The notes under the pieces are model-generated. The model was not told the origin of the DNA and searched no databases. It saw nothing but the letters and a program-made list of their open reading frames with translations. A program made the position numbers and the translations under genes. This document shows positions 38,396-52,940 of a stretch of 64,000 nt of DNA, piece after piece; positions within the stretch are counted from its first letter, which is position 1, and each line of letters begins with the position of its first letter. This DNA comes from Ramlibacter sp. PS4R-6 (GTDB lineage: Bacteria > Pseudomonadota > Gammaproteobacteria > Burkholderiales > Burkholderiaceae_C): contig NZ_JBBHKA010000001.1 of assembly GCF_037572775.1 (NCBI RefSeq), positions 1,240,001-1,304,000 on the forward strand, read 5' to 3'.

Positions 38396-40393
38396 ATGAA
38401 GAAGTTGACCCAACGCATTGCCACGGTGCTGTTTGCCGTGGCCGTTGCCGCGTGCGGTGGAGGCGGCGGCAGCCCCGGAGCCACGTCCGGCAGCGGTGGC
38501 AACGGCGGCGGCACGGGCGGCACGGGCGGAACCCCCACCGGCACCCCGACCCTCACCTTCGCCCTCGTCGACGCCTCGGACACGGCGATCACCAGCCACA
38601 CCGTCACCTCGGGCGTGGCCACCTTCGCCAAGGCGACGGTGACCGACAAGACCGGCGCCGTCGTGGCGAACAAGCTGGTTTCCTTTTCCTCGGGCTCGGG
38701 CCTGGTCGTCTTCTCGCCTTCCTCGGGCCAGGTGCTGACCGACTCGACCGGCGTTGCGCGCGTGCAGGTGGCGCCCGCGTCCCTGACGACCACGGGCGCC
38801 GAATCGCTCTCCGTCGGCACCACCGTCGACGGCACGGCGCTGACGGCGTCCATGGACATCCAGACGACCCCGGCCAACGTCACCCTGAGCAACATGGTGG
38901 CAGCGCAGACATCGCTCACGGCATTCCAGTCCACCGGCGTCACGGTCGACGTGGCCGTGAACGGCCAGGCCGCGACCGGCACGCCGGTCTCCGTCACGTT
39001 CAGCGCCAGCTGCGGCACCTTCAGCCCGGCGACGACGAACTCGAACTCCAGCAGCAAGGCCGTCTCCACCTACCAGCCGACCGGCTGCTCGGGCGGCACC
39101 GCCACGCTCACGGCGACGGCCGTGGGGGCGACCGCGGCGCAGACCACGGTCACCGTGCAGACGCCGACCGCGACGAACCTGCTGTTCGTGTCGGCCACGC
39201 CGTCGACCATCTTCACGTCCGTCGCCGCCTTCGGCGTGAAGCAATCCACCGTGAAGTTCAAGGTCGTCGACGCGAGCGGCGCCGCGATCACGACGCCGAC
39301 CGACGTGCGCGTGTCGCTGTCCACTTCCGCCATCGCCGCGGGCGTCACCTTCGGCGATACCAACTCGACGGCGCCGAAGACGGTTTCGACGGACACCAAC
39401 GGCGAGGTCTCCGTGATCGTCGCGGCCGGCGCAGTCCCGACGCCGCTGGCCCTCACCGCGGTGCTGGTGAGCAACCCCGTCATCACGGCCTCGTCGGCCG
39501 GCCTGTCGGTGAACTCCGGCCGCCCGAGCCAGGCGTTCTTCTCGCTCTCGCTCAGCAGCCAGAACATCTCGGGCTGGGAGTACGACGGCGAGTCGACGAC
39601 GCTCACGGTGCTGCTGGCCGACCGCCTCGGCCAGCCGGTGCCCGCCGGCACGCCTGTCAGCTTCGTGACCGAAGGCGGGCAAGTGACCGCATCGTGCCAG
39701 GTGACCATCGACTCGGCCGGCAAGTCGGGTTGCACGGTGTCGCTGATCAGCCAGGAATTCCGCCCCACCGACCCGTCACTGGGCGTGGGCCGCGTCACGG
39801 TCCTGGCTTACGCGGAAGGCGAAGAAGTGTTCGTGGACGCGAACGGCAACAACAAGTACGACGCCGGCGAGACCTTCTACGACATGGGCCAGCCCTTCCT
39901 CGACATCAACGAGGACGGCACCCGCCAGGCGACCGAACAGAAGATCGGCGATCCTTCGGTGCCCGGTTCCGGCATCGGCACGCAGGCGTGCACGGCCAAC
40001 AGCTTCCTGATCGCGAACGTCGCCAACACCTGCGACGGCGTCTGGGGCCCCATCCGCGTGCGCCAGCAGGCCGTCATCGCCTTCTCGTCCGAGCACGCCG
40101 GTGCGACGACCCTCACGGCCAGCGGCATGACGGTGAGCTTCACGCTCGCGGACATCAACGGCAACGCCATGCCGAAGGGCACGACCATCAGCGCGACGGT
40201 CACCGGCGGCACGGGCTGCGGCCTCGACCAGATCTTCCCGTCCACGGTGGGCAGCACGCCGAACCCGACGACGCACGTGATCCTGCTCCAGGCGAGCGGC
40301 GCGGCGGCGACGTGCTCCGGCGCCAAGGTGGCGGTGAAGGCCACGTCGCCGAAGGGCCTGCAGAACCTGCTGGGCACGGCAACGATGCCTTGA
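38396..40393 (+). CDS. Large Ig-like (Big_1 type) lipoprotein with two EF-hand-like loops
   Basis: A 665-residue predicted lipoprotein: signal peptide with lipobox VAAC (C20), a Gly/Ser/Thr linker (21-50), then repeated beta-sandwich segments rich in Thr, Ser, Val and Ala (DKTGAVVANKLVSFSSGSG; GTPVSVTFSASCGTFSP in parts), as in bacterial Ig-like/invasin repeats. Residues 481-492 (D-x-N-x-N-x-K-x-D-x-x-E) and 503-514 (D-x-N-x-D-G-T-x-Q-x-x-E) are two 12-residue EF-hand-like loops. Eight further cysteines suggest disulphides. CAGGA (38384-38388) favours the ATG at 38396 over 38390. It lies between pilQ and aroK on the same strand: possibly a pilus accessory or adhesin. Function unknown. Confidence 0.8.
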   Translation: MKKLTQRIATVLFAVAVAACGGGGGSPGATSGSGGNGGGTGGTGGTPTGTPTLTFALVDASDTAITSHTVTSGVATFAKATVTDKTGAVVANKLVSFSSGSGLVVFSPSSGQVLTDSTGVARVQVAPASLTTTGAESLSVGTTVDGTALTASMDIQTTPANVTLSNMVAAQTSLTAFQSTGVTVDVAVNGQAATGTPVSVTFSASCGTFSPATTNSNSSSKAVSTYQPTGCSGGTATLTATAVGATAAQTTVTVQTPTATNLLFVSATPSTIFTSVAAFGVKQSTVKFKVVDASGAAITTPTDVRVSLSTSAIAAGVTFGDTNSTAPKTVSTDTNGEVSVIVAAGAVPTPLALTAVLVSNPVITASSAGLSVNSGRPSQAFFSLSLSSQNISGWEYDGESTTLTVLLADRLGQPVPAGTPVSFVTEGGQVTASCQVTIDSAGKSGCTVSLISQEFRPTDPSLGVGRVTVLAYAEGEEVFVDANGNNKYDAGETFYDMGQPFLDINEDGTRQATEQKIGDPSVPGSGIGTQACTANSFLIANVANTCDGVWGPIRVRQQAVIAFSSEHAGATTLTASGMTVSFTLADINGNAMPKGTTISATVTGGTGCGLDQIFPSTVGSTPNPTTHVILLQASGAAATCSGAKVAVKATSPKGLQNLLGTATMP

Positions 40394-40403
40394 GCGGCCG
40401 GGC

Positions 40404-40931
40404 GTGCGGCTGATCCTCGTCGGCCTGCCCGGCTCCGGGAAATCCACGGTCGGGCGGCAGCTGGCGCGCCGCCTCGGCCTTACCTTCACGGACGTCGACC
40501 ACGCGATCGAGCAGCGCATCGGCTGCTCGATCCGTTCGTTTTTCGAGCGCGAGGGCGAGGTCGCGTTCCGCGACGTCGAGGAGCAGGTGATCCGAGAGCT
40601 GTGCGCCCAGGACGACGGCGTGATCGCCACCGGCGGCGGCGCCGTGCTCCGTGAGTCCAACCGCGCCACCTTGCATGCGGCCGGCCACGTGATCTACCTG
40701 AACAGCACGCCCGAAGAGGTGTTCCGCCGCGTGCGCCACGACAAGGCCCGGCCCCTGCTGCAGGTCGACGACCCGCTCCAGCGACTGCGCGACCTGCATG
40801 CCCAGCGCGACCCGCTGTACCGCGAGACCGCGCATTTCGTGATCGAGACCGGACGTCCCTCGGTGCCGACGCTGGTCAACATGGTCCTGATGCAGCTGGA
40901 GCTGGCGGGGGCGATCCCCGCGCGCAATTAA
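40404..40931 (+). CDS. aroK: Shikimate kinase
   Basis: A 175-residue shikimate kinase. The P-loop is [10 protein letters not shown] (residues 6-15); [19 protein letters not shown]-like [14 protein letters not shown] and [11 protein letters not shown] are substrate-binding motifs; the lid has RHDKARPLL. The start is GTG at 40404, ten bases after the preceding stop. aroB follows 10 bases downstream, the classic pilQ-aroK-aroB order with one gene inserted. Confidence 0.95.
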   Translation: MRLILVGLPGSGKSTVGRQLARRLGLTFTDVDHAIEQRIGCSIRSFFEREGEVAFRDVEEQVIRELCAQDDGVIATGGGAVLRESNRATLHAAGHVIYLNSTPEEVFRRVRHDKARPLLQVDDPLQRLRDLHAQRDPLYRETAHFVIETGRPSVPTLVNMVLMQLELAGAIPARN

Positions 40932-40941
40932 ACTGGCGGGC

Positions 40942-42027
40942 ATGTCCCCCATCGAGATCGCGCTGGGCGAGCGCAGCTATCGCATCCTGGTCGGCCCCGG
41001 CCTGCTGGCCGACGCCGGCGCGTGGGCCGACGCGCCGGCGTCGTCGCAAGCGCTCGTCGTCACGAACACCACGGTCGCGCCGCTGTATGCGCAGCGCCTC
41101 GCGCGCGTCATCGCCGCGCGGCACCCCAAGGTGCACATCGTCGAACTGCCCGACGGCGAGGAGCACAAGAACTGGCAGGTGCTCAACCGCATCTTCGACG
41201 CCTTGCTGGCCCACGGCTGCGACCGCAAGACGGTGGTCTATGCGCTGGGCGGCGGCGTCGTCGGCGACATGGCGGGCTTTGCGGCTGCGTCGTACATGCG
41301 GGGCGTGCCCTTCGTGCAGGTGCCCACCACCTTGCTGGCGCAGGTGGACTCCTCGGTCGGCGGCAAGACCGCCGTCAACCACCCGCTGGGCAAGAACATG
41401 ATCGGCGCGTTCTACCAGCCGCGCCTGGTCGTCTGCGACCTGGACACGCTGGCCACGCTGCCGGCGCGTGAGTTCAGCGCGGGGCTCGCGGAAGTGATCA
41501 AGTACGGCCCGATCGCCGACATGGCCTTCCTCGACTGGATCGAAACGAACCTCGCGGGCCTGATGGCGCGCGAGCCCGCGCTGCTCGCGCACGCCGTGCG
41601 CCGCAGCTGCGAGATCAAGGCCGCCGTCGTCGGCCAGGACGAGCGGGAGTCGGGGCTGCGCGCGATCCTCAATTTCGGGCACACCTTCGGCCATGCGATC
41701 GAGGCCGGCCTGGGCTATGGCGAGTGGCTGCATGGCGAAGCCGTGGGCTGCGGCATGGTGATGGCGGCGCATCTCTCGCAGGGCCTCGGCCTGGTCGACG
41801 CCGCCTTCGTCGAGCGGCTGACGCGCATCCTGCGCGACGCGGGGCTGCCGGTGCGCGCGCCGGCCCTGGGCGCGGACCGATTCATCGAACTCATGCGCGT
41901 CGACAAGAAGGCGGAGGCGGGCGAAATCCGCTTCGTCGTCATCGACAAGCCGGGCAGCGCGTCCATGCGGCCCGCGCCCGATGCATTGGTGCGTGACGTG
42001 ATCGAGCGCTGCACGGCGACGGCCTGA
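40942..42027 (+). CDS. aroB: 3-dehydroquinate synthase
   Basis: A 361-residue AroB, second step of the shikimate pathway. NAD-binding [19 protein letters not shown], then [21 protein letters not shown] and the metal ligands in [12 protein letters not shown] and LHGEAV are present. TAAACT (40929-40934) ends seven bases before the ATG, again without a clear Shine-Dalgarno. Runs on towards the dGTPase-like gene with a four-base gap. Confidence 0.96.
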   Translation: MSPIEIALGERSYRILVGPGLLADAGAWADAPASSQALVVTNTTVAPLYAQRLARVIAARHPKVHIVELPDGEEHKNWQVLNRIFDALLAHGCDRKTVVYALGGGVVGDMAGFAAASYMRGVPFVQVPTTLLAQVDSSVGGKTAVNHPLGKNMIGAFYQPRLVVCDLDTLATLPAREFSAGLAEVIKYGPIADMAFLDWIETNLAGLMAREPALLAHAVRRSCEIKAAVVGQDERESGLRAILNFGHTFGHAIEAGLGYGEWLHGEAVGCGMVMAAHLSQGLGLVDAAFVERLTRILRDAGLPVRAPALGADRFIELMRVDKKAEAGEIRFVVIDKPGSASMRPAPDALVRDVIERCTATA

Positions 42028-42031
42028 GGCG

Positions 42032-43162
42032 ATGGACCTCGCGCCGTATGCCTGCGACCCCGCGCAGTCGCGCGGCAGGCGCCGCGCCGAAGCACCGGCG
42101 CCGACGCGCACCGAGTTCCAGCGCGACCGCGACCGCATCGTCCATTCCACCGCCTTCCGGCGCCTCGTCTACAAGACGCAGGTGTTCCTCAACCACGAAG
42201 GCGACCTGTTCCGCACGCGCCTGACGCATTCGCTGGAGGTCGCACAGCTCGCACGATCGATCGCGCGGCCGCTGGGGCTGAACGAGGACCTGGTCGAGGC
42301 GATCGCCCTCGCGCACGACCTGGGCCACACGCCTTTCGGCCACGCCGGGCAGGACGCGCTGCACGAGTGCATGCGCGATCACGGCGGCTTCGAGCACAAC
42401 CTGCAGAGCCTGCGCGTGGTCGACAAGCTCGAGGAACGCTATCCCGCTTTCGACGGGCTGAACCTCACCTTCGAGACGCGCGAAGGCATCCTGAAGCATT
42501 GCTCGCCGGCGAACGCGCGCAAGCTGGAGGAACAGGAGCCGGGCGGCGTGGGCCGGCGCTTCATCGAGCGCACCCAGCCAAGCCTGGAGGCCCAGCTGTG
42601 CAACCTGGCCGACGAGATTGCCTACAACGCCCATGACATCGACGACGGCGTGCGCTCGGGCCTGGTGACGGTGGAGCAGCTCGAAGCGGTGCCGCTGTTC
42701 GAGCGCTTTCGCACCGAAACCCTGCGCGACCACCCGCAGCTGCGCGGGCGCCGCGTGCTCTACGAAGCGATCCGGCGCATGCTCAGCACGCAGGTGTACG
42801 ACGTGATCGCAACCACCAGCGATGCGTTGGCGCGCGTGCGGCCGGAGGATGCGGACGCGGCACGCCGCGCTGCCCCCCTCGTCGGGTTCAGTGCCGGCAT
42901 GCAGCAGGAGTCGGCCGCGCTCAAGCGCTTCCTGCTGCACAACCTGTACCGCCATCCGCAGGTGATGGCGGTGACCGGCCACGCGAAGCAGATCGTGCGC
43001 GAGCTGTTCGATGTGTACGTGGCGGACCCGGCGCAGATGCAGGCGGATTTCGCCGCGCGGCCCGACTCGGCGCGTTCGGTCGCGGACTACATCGCCGGCA
43101 TGACGGATCGCTTCGCCTCACGCGAACACGAGCGCCTGACCGGGCGCAAGCTGCTGGCGTGA
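42032..43162 (+). CDS. dgt: Deoxyguanosinetriphosphate triphosphohydrolase-like protein (HD domain)
   Basis: A 376-residue HD-domain dNTPase of the shorter type-2 group. Metal ligands: H in RLTHSLEVAQLAR, HD in ALAHDLGHTPFGHAG, and a late D (NLADEIAYNAHDIDDG). The N-terminal DRDRIVHSTAFRRLVYKTQVF is family-typical. It hydrolyses dNTPs to nucleosides and triphosphate and sits after aroB as in many betaproteobacteria. It overlaps the MFS gene by GTGA (43159-43162). Confidence 0.93.
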   Translation: MDLAPYACDPAQSRGRRRAEAPAPTRTEFQRDRDRIVHSTAFRRLVYKTQVFLNHEGDLFRTRLTHSLEVAQLARSIARPLGLNEDLVEAIALAHDLGHTPFGHAGQDALHECMRDHGGFEHNLQSLRVVDKLEERYPAFDGLNLTFETREGILKHCSPANARKLEEQEPGGVGRRFIERTQPSLEAQLCNLADEIAYNAHDIDDGVRSGLVTVEQLEAVPLFERFRTETLRDHPQLRGRRVLYEAIRRMLSTQVYDVIATTSDALARVRPEDADAARRAAPLVGFSAGMQQESAALKRFLLHNLYRHPQVMAVTGHAKQIVRELFDVYVADPAQMQADFAARPDSARSVADYIAGMTDRFASREHERLTGRKLLA

Positions 43163-44337
43163 CCGCGCACCGCCTGGACCCCGCGCTGGTCGTGGTCGCC
43201 GGCGGCGTCGCCGCGGCGCTGCACGTCGGCAAGCTGCCCACGGCGATCCCGGTGCTGCGCGACGCGCTGCACATCACGCTGGTGCAGGCGGGCTTCCTGC
43301 TGTCGCTGGTCCAGTTCGCGGGCATGGTGCTCGGGCTGGCCGTCGGCCTCGCGGCGGACGCGCTGGGCCTGCGGCGCACGATGGCGCAAGGGCTCGCGCT
43401 GCTCGCGGCCGCGAGCGCGCTCGGTGCGCTCGCGCAGGACGCGGCGACGCTGATGGCGCTGCGCGCCGTCGAGGGCCTGGGTTTCCTGCTGGCTTCGATG
43501 CCCGCGCCCAGCCTGATCCGGCGGCTCGTCGAGCCGCGCCGCGTCAATGCGGCGCTTGGCTGGTGGGGCGCGTACATGCCGCTCGGCACGGCGCTCGCGC
43601 TGGTGGCGGGCCCGCTCGTCATGGCGGCCATCGACTGGCGCGGCTGGTGGGCCGTGCTCGCCGTCGTTGCCGGTGCGATGTCGGCCGTGGTGGCATGGGC
43701 GCTGCCGGCTTCCGCAAACGAAGGCGCTGTAGCAGCAAGGCCGTGGGCCGCGCGCCTGCGCACCACCTTGCGTGCGCCCGGGCCCTGGCTCGTTGCCCTG
43801 TGCTTCGGCGTGTATTCGGCGCAGTGGCTGTCGCTGATCGGCTTCCTGCCGACGGTCTATGCCCAGGCCGGGGTCGCGGCCACGTGGGCCGGTGCGGCCA
43901 CTGCGCTCGTCGCAGTGGTGAACATGGCAGGCAACGTCGTGGCCGGGCGTTGGCTGCAACGGGGCGCGAAGCCGCAACGCCTGCTCGCGGCGGGGTTCGT
44001 CGCGATGGCGGTCGGCGCGGTCTTCGCCTTCGCCGAAGTCGCGGCACCCTTGCGCTATGCCGGCGCGCTGTTGTTCTCGATGCTTGGCGGCCTGATCCCG
44101 GGCACCTTGTTCTCCCTGGGCGTGCGGCTCGCGCCCGGCGAGGAAACCGTGTCGACGACAGTCGGCTGGATGCAGCAGTGGTCGGCCTTCGGCCAGTTCG
44201 CAGGGCCGCCCATCGTGGCGGCCGTCGCGTCCGCCGTTGGCGGCTGGCAATGGAGCGGCGCCGTCACCGCGGCCTTTGCCACGGCCGGGCTGTGCATCGC
44301 GGCGCTCATCGCCCGGCAACCCGCACGTGCTCACTAG
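43159..44337 (+). CDS. Major facilitator superfamily transporter (CynX/NimT-like)
   Basis: A 392-residue polytopic protein with about 12 hydrophobic helices. The loop after helix 2 (AADALGLRRTMAQG) is the family's G-x-L-x-D-x-x-G-R-R-like motif A, and VEGLGFLLASMPAPSLI is typical of the cyanate/nitroimidazole permease branch. The substrate is unknown. The start is GTG at 43159, coupled to the dGTPase-like gene. Confidence 0.85.
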   Translation: MTAHRLDPALVVVAGGVAAALHVGKLPTAIPVLRDALHITLVQAGFLLSLVQFAGMVLGLAVGLAADALGLRRTMAQGLALLAAASALGALAQDAATLMALRAVEGLGFLLASMPAPSLIRRLVEPRRVNAALGWWGAYMPLGTALALVAGPLVMAAIDWRGWWAVLAVVAGAMSAVVAWALPASANEGAVAARPWAARLRTTLRAPGPWLVALCFGVYSAQWLSLIGFLPTVYAQAGVAATWAGAATALVAVVNMAGNVVAGRWLQRGAKPQRLLAAGFVAMAVGAVFAFAEVAAPLRYAGALLFSMLGGLIPGTLFSLGVRLAPGEETVSTTVGWMQQWSAFGQFAGPPIVAAVASAVGGWQWSGAVTAAFATAGLCIAALIARQPARAH

Positions 44338-44340
44338 AAT
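44335..44340 (+). promoter_or_regulatory. -10-like hexamer before the DUF1415 gene
   Basis: TAGAAT (44335-44340), 5 of 6 to consensus, ends seven bases before the ATG at 44348 and overlaps the preceding stop codon. No -35 or Shine-Dalgarno was seen; a leaderless start is possible. Confidence 0.35.
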
Positions 44341-44347
44341 TTGGTCC

Positions 44348-44902
44348 ATGCCAACCGCCGACGATGTTCATGCCCGCGACACGCTGCGCTGGCTCGAGCG
44401 TGCGGTGATCGGGCTGAACCTGTGTCCCTTCGCGAGGGCCGTGCACGTGAAGGGGCTGGTGCACTGCGCCGTCAGCGCGGCGACCGATGGCCACGGGGTC
44501 CTCGAGGATTTCGCGAACGAACTCGATGCGCTCGTGGCTGCCGACGCGGCGGTGCGTGAAACCACCTTGCTCGTCGTTCCGCACGCGCTGCACGACTTCC
44601 TCGAGTTCAACGACTTCCTGTCGCGGGCCGATCGCCTGGTGCGCAAACGCGGTCTCGAGGGAGTGATCCAGGTGGCGAGTTTCCACCCGCACTACCGCTT
44701 CGAAGGCGCGGGCGAGGACGACGTCGCGAACTGCACGAACCGCTCGCCGTGGCCGACGCTGCACCTGCTGCGCGAAGAGAGCATCACGCGCGCCGTCGAA
44801 GCCTTCCCGGATCCCGCGGCGATCTACGAGGCCAACATCGAGACGCTGCAGCGCATGGGCGCCGACGGCTGGGCGGCGCTGGGCGTGGGGCCGACGCAAT
44901 GA
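44348..44902 (+). CDS. DUF1415 domain-containing protein
   Basis: A 184-residue protein of the DUF1415 family: W-L-E-x-x-V-I-G-L-N-L-C-P-F-A near the start (WLERAVIGLNLCPFA), VIQVASFHPHYRFEG with conserved histidines, and NCTNRSPWPTLHLLREESI. The conserved Cys and His suggest a metal or redox site, but the family has no known role. It is soluble with no signal peptide. It overlaps the following methyltransferase gene by ATGA. Confidence 0.88.
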   Translation: MPTADDVHARDTLRWLERAVIGLNLCPFARAVHVKGLVHCAVSAATDGHGVLEDFANELDALVAADAAVRETTLLVVPHALHDFLEFNDFLSRADRLVRKRGLEGVIQVASFHPHYRFEGAGEDDVANCTNRSPWPTLHLLREESITRAVEAFPDPAAIYEANIETLQRMGADGWAALGVGPTQ

Positions 44903-45735
44903 AGGACGTGGCGCAGCAGCTGGAGCTGAAGCCCGGGCAGTCGGTCGAGCTGCTGAAGGAGCTGCACATCGTCACCCGCGACGGGCGCATCAACCAGGAC
45001 TCGCGGCGCAAGCTCAAGCAGGTGAACCACCTGGTGCAGTTCATCGAGAAGGTGCTGCAGCAGGTGCCGGTCGAGGAGGGCGGGCCGACGCTGGCCGACC
45101 ACGGCGCGGGCAAGTCCTACCTGGGCTTCGTGCTGTACGACCTGTTCTTCAAGCCGCTGGGGCGCGGGCACATCTACGGCATCGAGACGCGCCCTGAGCT
45201 CGTGCAGAAGTCGCGCGAGCTGGCGCGTGTGCTCGGCTTCGACCGCATGTCGTTCCTGAACATCGCGGCGGCCGACGCGGCGACCGACGCGGCCCTGCCG
45301 GATCGCATCGACGTGGTGACTGCGCTGCATGCGTGCGACACGGCGACCGACGACGCGATCGCCTTCGGGCTGCGCAAGCACGCACGGCACATGGTGCTGG
45401 TGCCGTGCTGCCAGGCCGAAGTGGCGGCCTGCCTGCGGCAAAGCAAGGCGCTGTCGCTGGCGCGCACGCCGCTGGCGGAGCTGTGGCGGCACCCCTTGCA
45501 CACGCGCGAGATGGGCAGCCAGCTGACGAACGTCCTGCGCTGCCTGTACCTCGAGGCCATGGGCTACCAGGTCACCGTGACCGAGCTGGTGGGCTGGGAG
45601 CACAGCCTGAAGAATGAATTGATCCTGGCCAGCCACACCGGCCAGCGCCGCCGCGCGTCCGCCGAGCGCCTGCGCGCGATCCTCGCCGAGTTCGGCCTCT
45701 CGTCTCTCGAGTCCCCCCGCTTCCCCGGCCTTTAA
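44899..45735 (+). CDS. Class I SAM-dependent methyltransferase (Methyltransf_32-like)
   Basis: A 278-residue protein. The SAM motif I is LADHGAGKSYLGFVLYDL (near residues 67-84) with GIETRPELVQKSRELA as motif II; VVTALHACDTATDDAI and MVLVPCCQAEVA (Cys-Cys) are hallmarks of the methyltransferase group that includes eukaryotic METTL/GSTCD-like proteins. The substrate is unknown, possibly RNA or protein. The stop codon is five bases before the left end of the transposase unit. Confidence 0.85.
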   Translation: MKDVAQQLELKPGQSVELLKELHIVTRDGRINQDSRRKLKQVNHLVQFIEKVLQQVPVEEGGPTLADHGAGKSYLGFVLYDLFFKPLGRGHIYGIETRPELVQKSRELARVLGFDRMSFLNIAAADAATDAALPDRIDVVTALHACDTATDDAIAFGLRKHARHMVLVPCCQAEVAACLRQSKALSLARTPLAELWRHPLHTREMGSQLTNVLRCLYLEAMGYQVTVTELVGWEHSLKNELILASHTGQRRRASAERLRAILAEFGLSSLESPRFPGL

Positions 45736-45740
45736 TTGGT

Positions 45741-45762
45741 TAATTGGGGTCAGATTCCAATT
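45741..45762. repeat. Left terminal repeat, hairpin-forming
   Basis: The repeat begins TAATTGGGGTCAGATTC. Internally AATTGG (45742-45747) pairs with CCAATT (45757-45762) around the loop GGTCAGATT. An 8-base tandem repeat, TTAATTGG (45732-45739 and 45740-45747), overlaps its outer edge. Confidence 0.75.
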
Positions 45763-45765
45763 TAT

Positions 45766-45785
45766 GATCGGGCGACCCCCCGATC
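45766..45785. repeat. Second hairpin just before the transposase start
   Basis: GATCGGG (45766-45772), loop CGACCC, CCCGATC (45779-45785): a 7-base perfect stem three bases after the terminal hairpin and two bases before the ATG at 45788. It may limit translation of the transposase or be part of the recognised end. Confidence 0.6.
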
Positions 45786-45787
45786 GC

Positions 45788-46477
45788 ATGGCCCGCCTTC
45801 CCCGCCTCACGCTCCCCGGCTACCCGCACCACATCATCCAGCGGGGCAACAATCGTCAGGCGATCTTTTCCGACCGCAGCGACTACGAAGCCTTGCTGGA
45901 ACTGCTGGAGGAGTACGCGAAGAAGTTCGAGGTGGCGGTGCACGGCTACGTGCTGATGAGCAACCACTTCCACCTGCTGGCGACGCCGCAGACCGAAGAC
46001 GGCGTGCCGCAGTTGCTGCAGGCGGTGGGACGCAGCTACGTGCGCGGCTTCAACAAGCGCCAGGGCCGCACCGGCACGCTCTGGGAAGGGCGCTACAAGT
46101 CGACGCTGATCCAGGCCGAGCGCTACCTGCTGGCGTGCATGGTCTATATCGACCTCAACCCGGTGCGGGCCGGGCTCGTCGCGAATCCGGCCGACTACCT
46201 CTGGTGCAGCTACCTGCACTACACGGGCAGGCGCGCCGACAAGCTCATCACACCCCATCCCCTGTACTGGGAGCTGGGCAACACCCCGTTCGCCCGCGAG
46301 CAGGCATATGCCGACTTGGTGTCTGCCGGGATTGGCTCCAAGCAGCAGCAAGCGCTCACTGAAGCAACCTTCCGGGGCTGGGCCTTGGGCGAGCCGGACT
46401 ACGTCGCCGACCTGCAGCGGCGCACGGAGCGGCGCGTGAGCAAGGCCAAGGCCGGCCGTCCCCGCATCGCGCGTTGA
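45788..46477 (+). CDS. REP-associated tyrosine (Y1/HUH) transposase
   Basis: A 229-residue Y1_Tnp-domain protein. It begins MARLPRLTLPGYPHHIIQRGN, the common N-terminus of this family. The HUH metal-binding motif is H60-F-H62 (LMSNHFHLL); the WEGRYKST segment and YLLACMVYIDLNPVRAG follow, with Y113 and Y120 as candidates for the catalytic tyrosine. The C-terminal arm is basic (RRTERRVSKAKAGRPR). It would nick and rejoin single-stranded DNA at hairpins. I prefer ATG 45788 over the in-frame ATG 45764, which lies in front of the hairpin. Its GC content matches the host, arguing for old residence. Confidence 0.85.
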   Translation: MARLPRLTLPGYPHHIIQRGNNRQAIFSDRSDYEALLELLEEYAKKFEVAVHGYVLMSNHFHLLATPQTEDGVPQLLQAVGRSYVRGFNKRQGRTGTLWEGRYKSTLIQAERYLLACMVYIDLNPVRAGLVANPADYLWCSYLHYTGRRADKLITPHPLYWELGNTPFAREQAYADLVSAGIGSKQQQALTEATFRGWALGEPDYVADLQRRTERRVSKAKAGRPRIAR

Positions 46478-46517
46478 CGGCGCCCAGAAGGCGAGCGGCA
46501 AGACCATGTCCGGGATT

Positions 46518-46533
46518 GATCTGTCCCCTATTT
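46518..46533. repeat. Degenerate internal copy of the right-end motif
   Basis: GATCTGTCCCCTATTT resembles the right end GAATCTGACCCCAATT in the same orientation: 12 of 15 aligned bases agree (46518-46532 against 46566-46580). It lies between the transposase stop and the right end. Confidence 0.45.
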
Positions 46534-46559
46534 CATCTCCCAGCGTCAAGTAGTCAATT

Positions 46560-46581
46560 AATTAGAATCTGACCCCAATTA
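46560..46581. repeat. Right terminal repeat
   Basis: Inverted copy of the left end with one mismatch. Its own fold (AATTAG against CCAATT) has one mismatch. It contains TAGAAT (46563-46568), a 5-of-6 match to the -10 consensus reading towards gltB. Confidence 0.7.
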
Positions 46582-46659
46582 TTTTGCTGGCCAAGGGTGT
46601 TGCGGCGCAGTATGCTCGTTTCCCCTATGTCGAACCCGCAGCAACACGAGGAGGGCGCC

Positions 46660-51387
<4,728 letters not shown>

Positions 51388-51408
51388 GGACCTGAGGAGC
51401 AAGAAGAA

Positions 51409-52875
<1,467 letters not shown>

Positions 52876-52940
52876 TTCCGTCCTAAGCACGCTTCGCGAG
52901 CGACATTTATCATTCAGGGTTTCCACCGAACTTCCCCTGG

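Larger units (their letters stand above)
45741..46581 (+). mobile_element. Small Y1-transposase unit (RAYT/IS200-like) with hairpin ends
   Basis: An 841-base unit bounded by 22-base inverted repeats (45741-45762 and 46560-46581; 21 of 22 identical) and carrying a single HUH/Y1 transposase gene. Each end can fold on itself. It lies between the methyltransferase stop and gltB, 78 bases before the gltB ATG. AATT is repeated at both junctions, but I see no clear target duplication, as expected for this family. The single gene plus structured ends fits a REP-associated tyrosine transposase or an IS200-type element. Whether it is still mobile is unknown. Confidence 0.72.
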
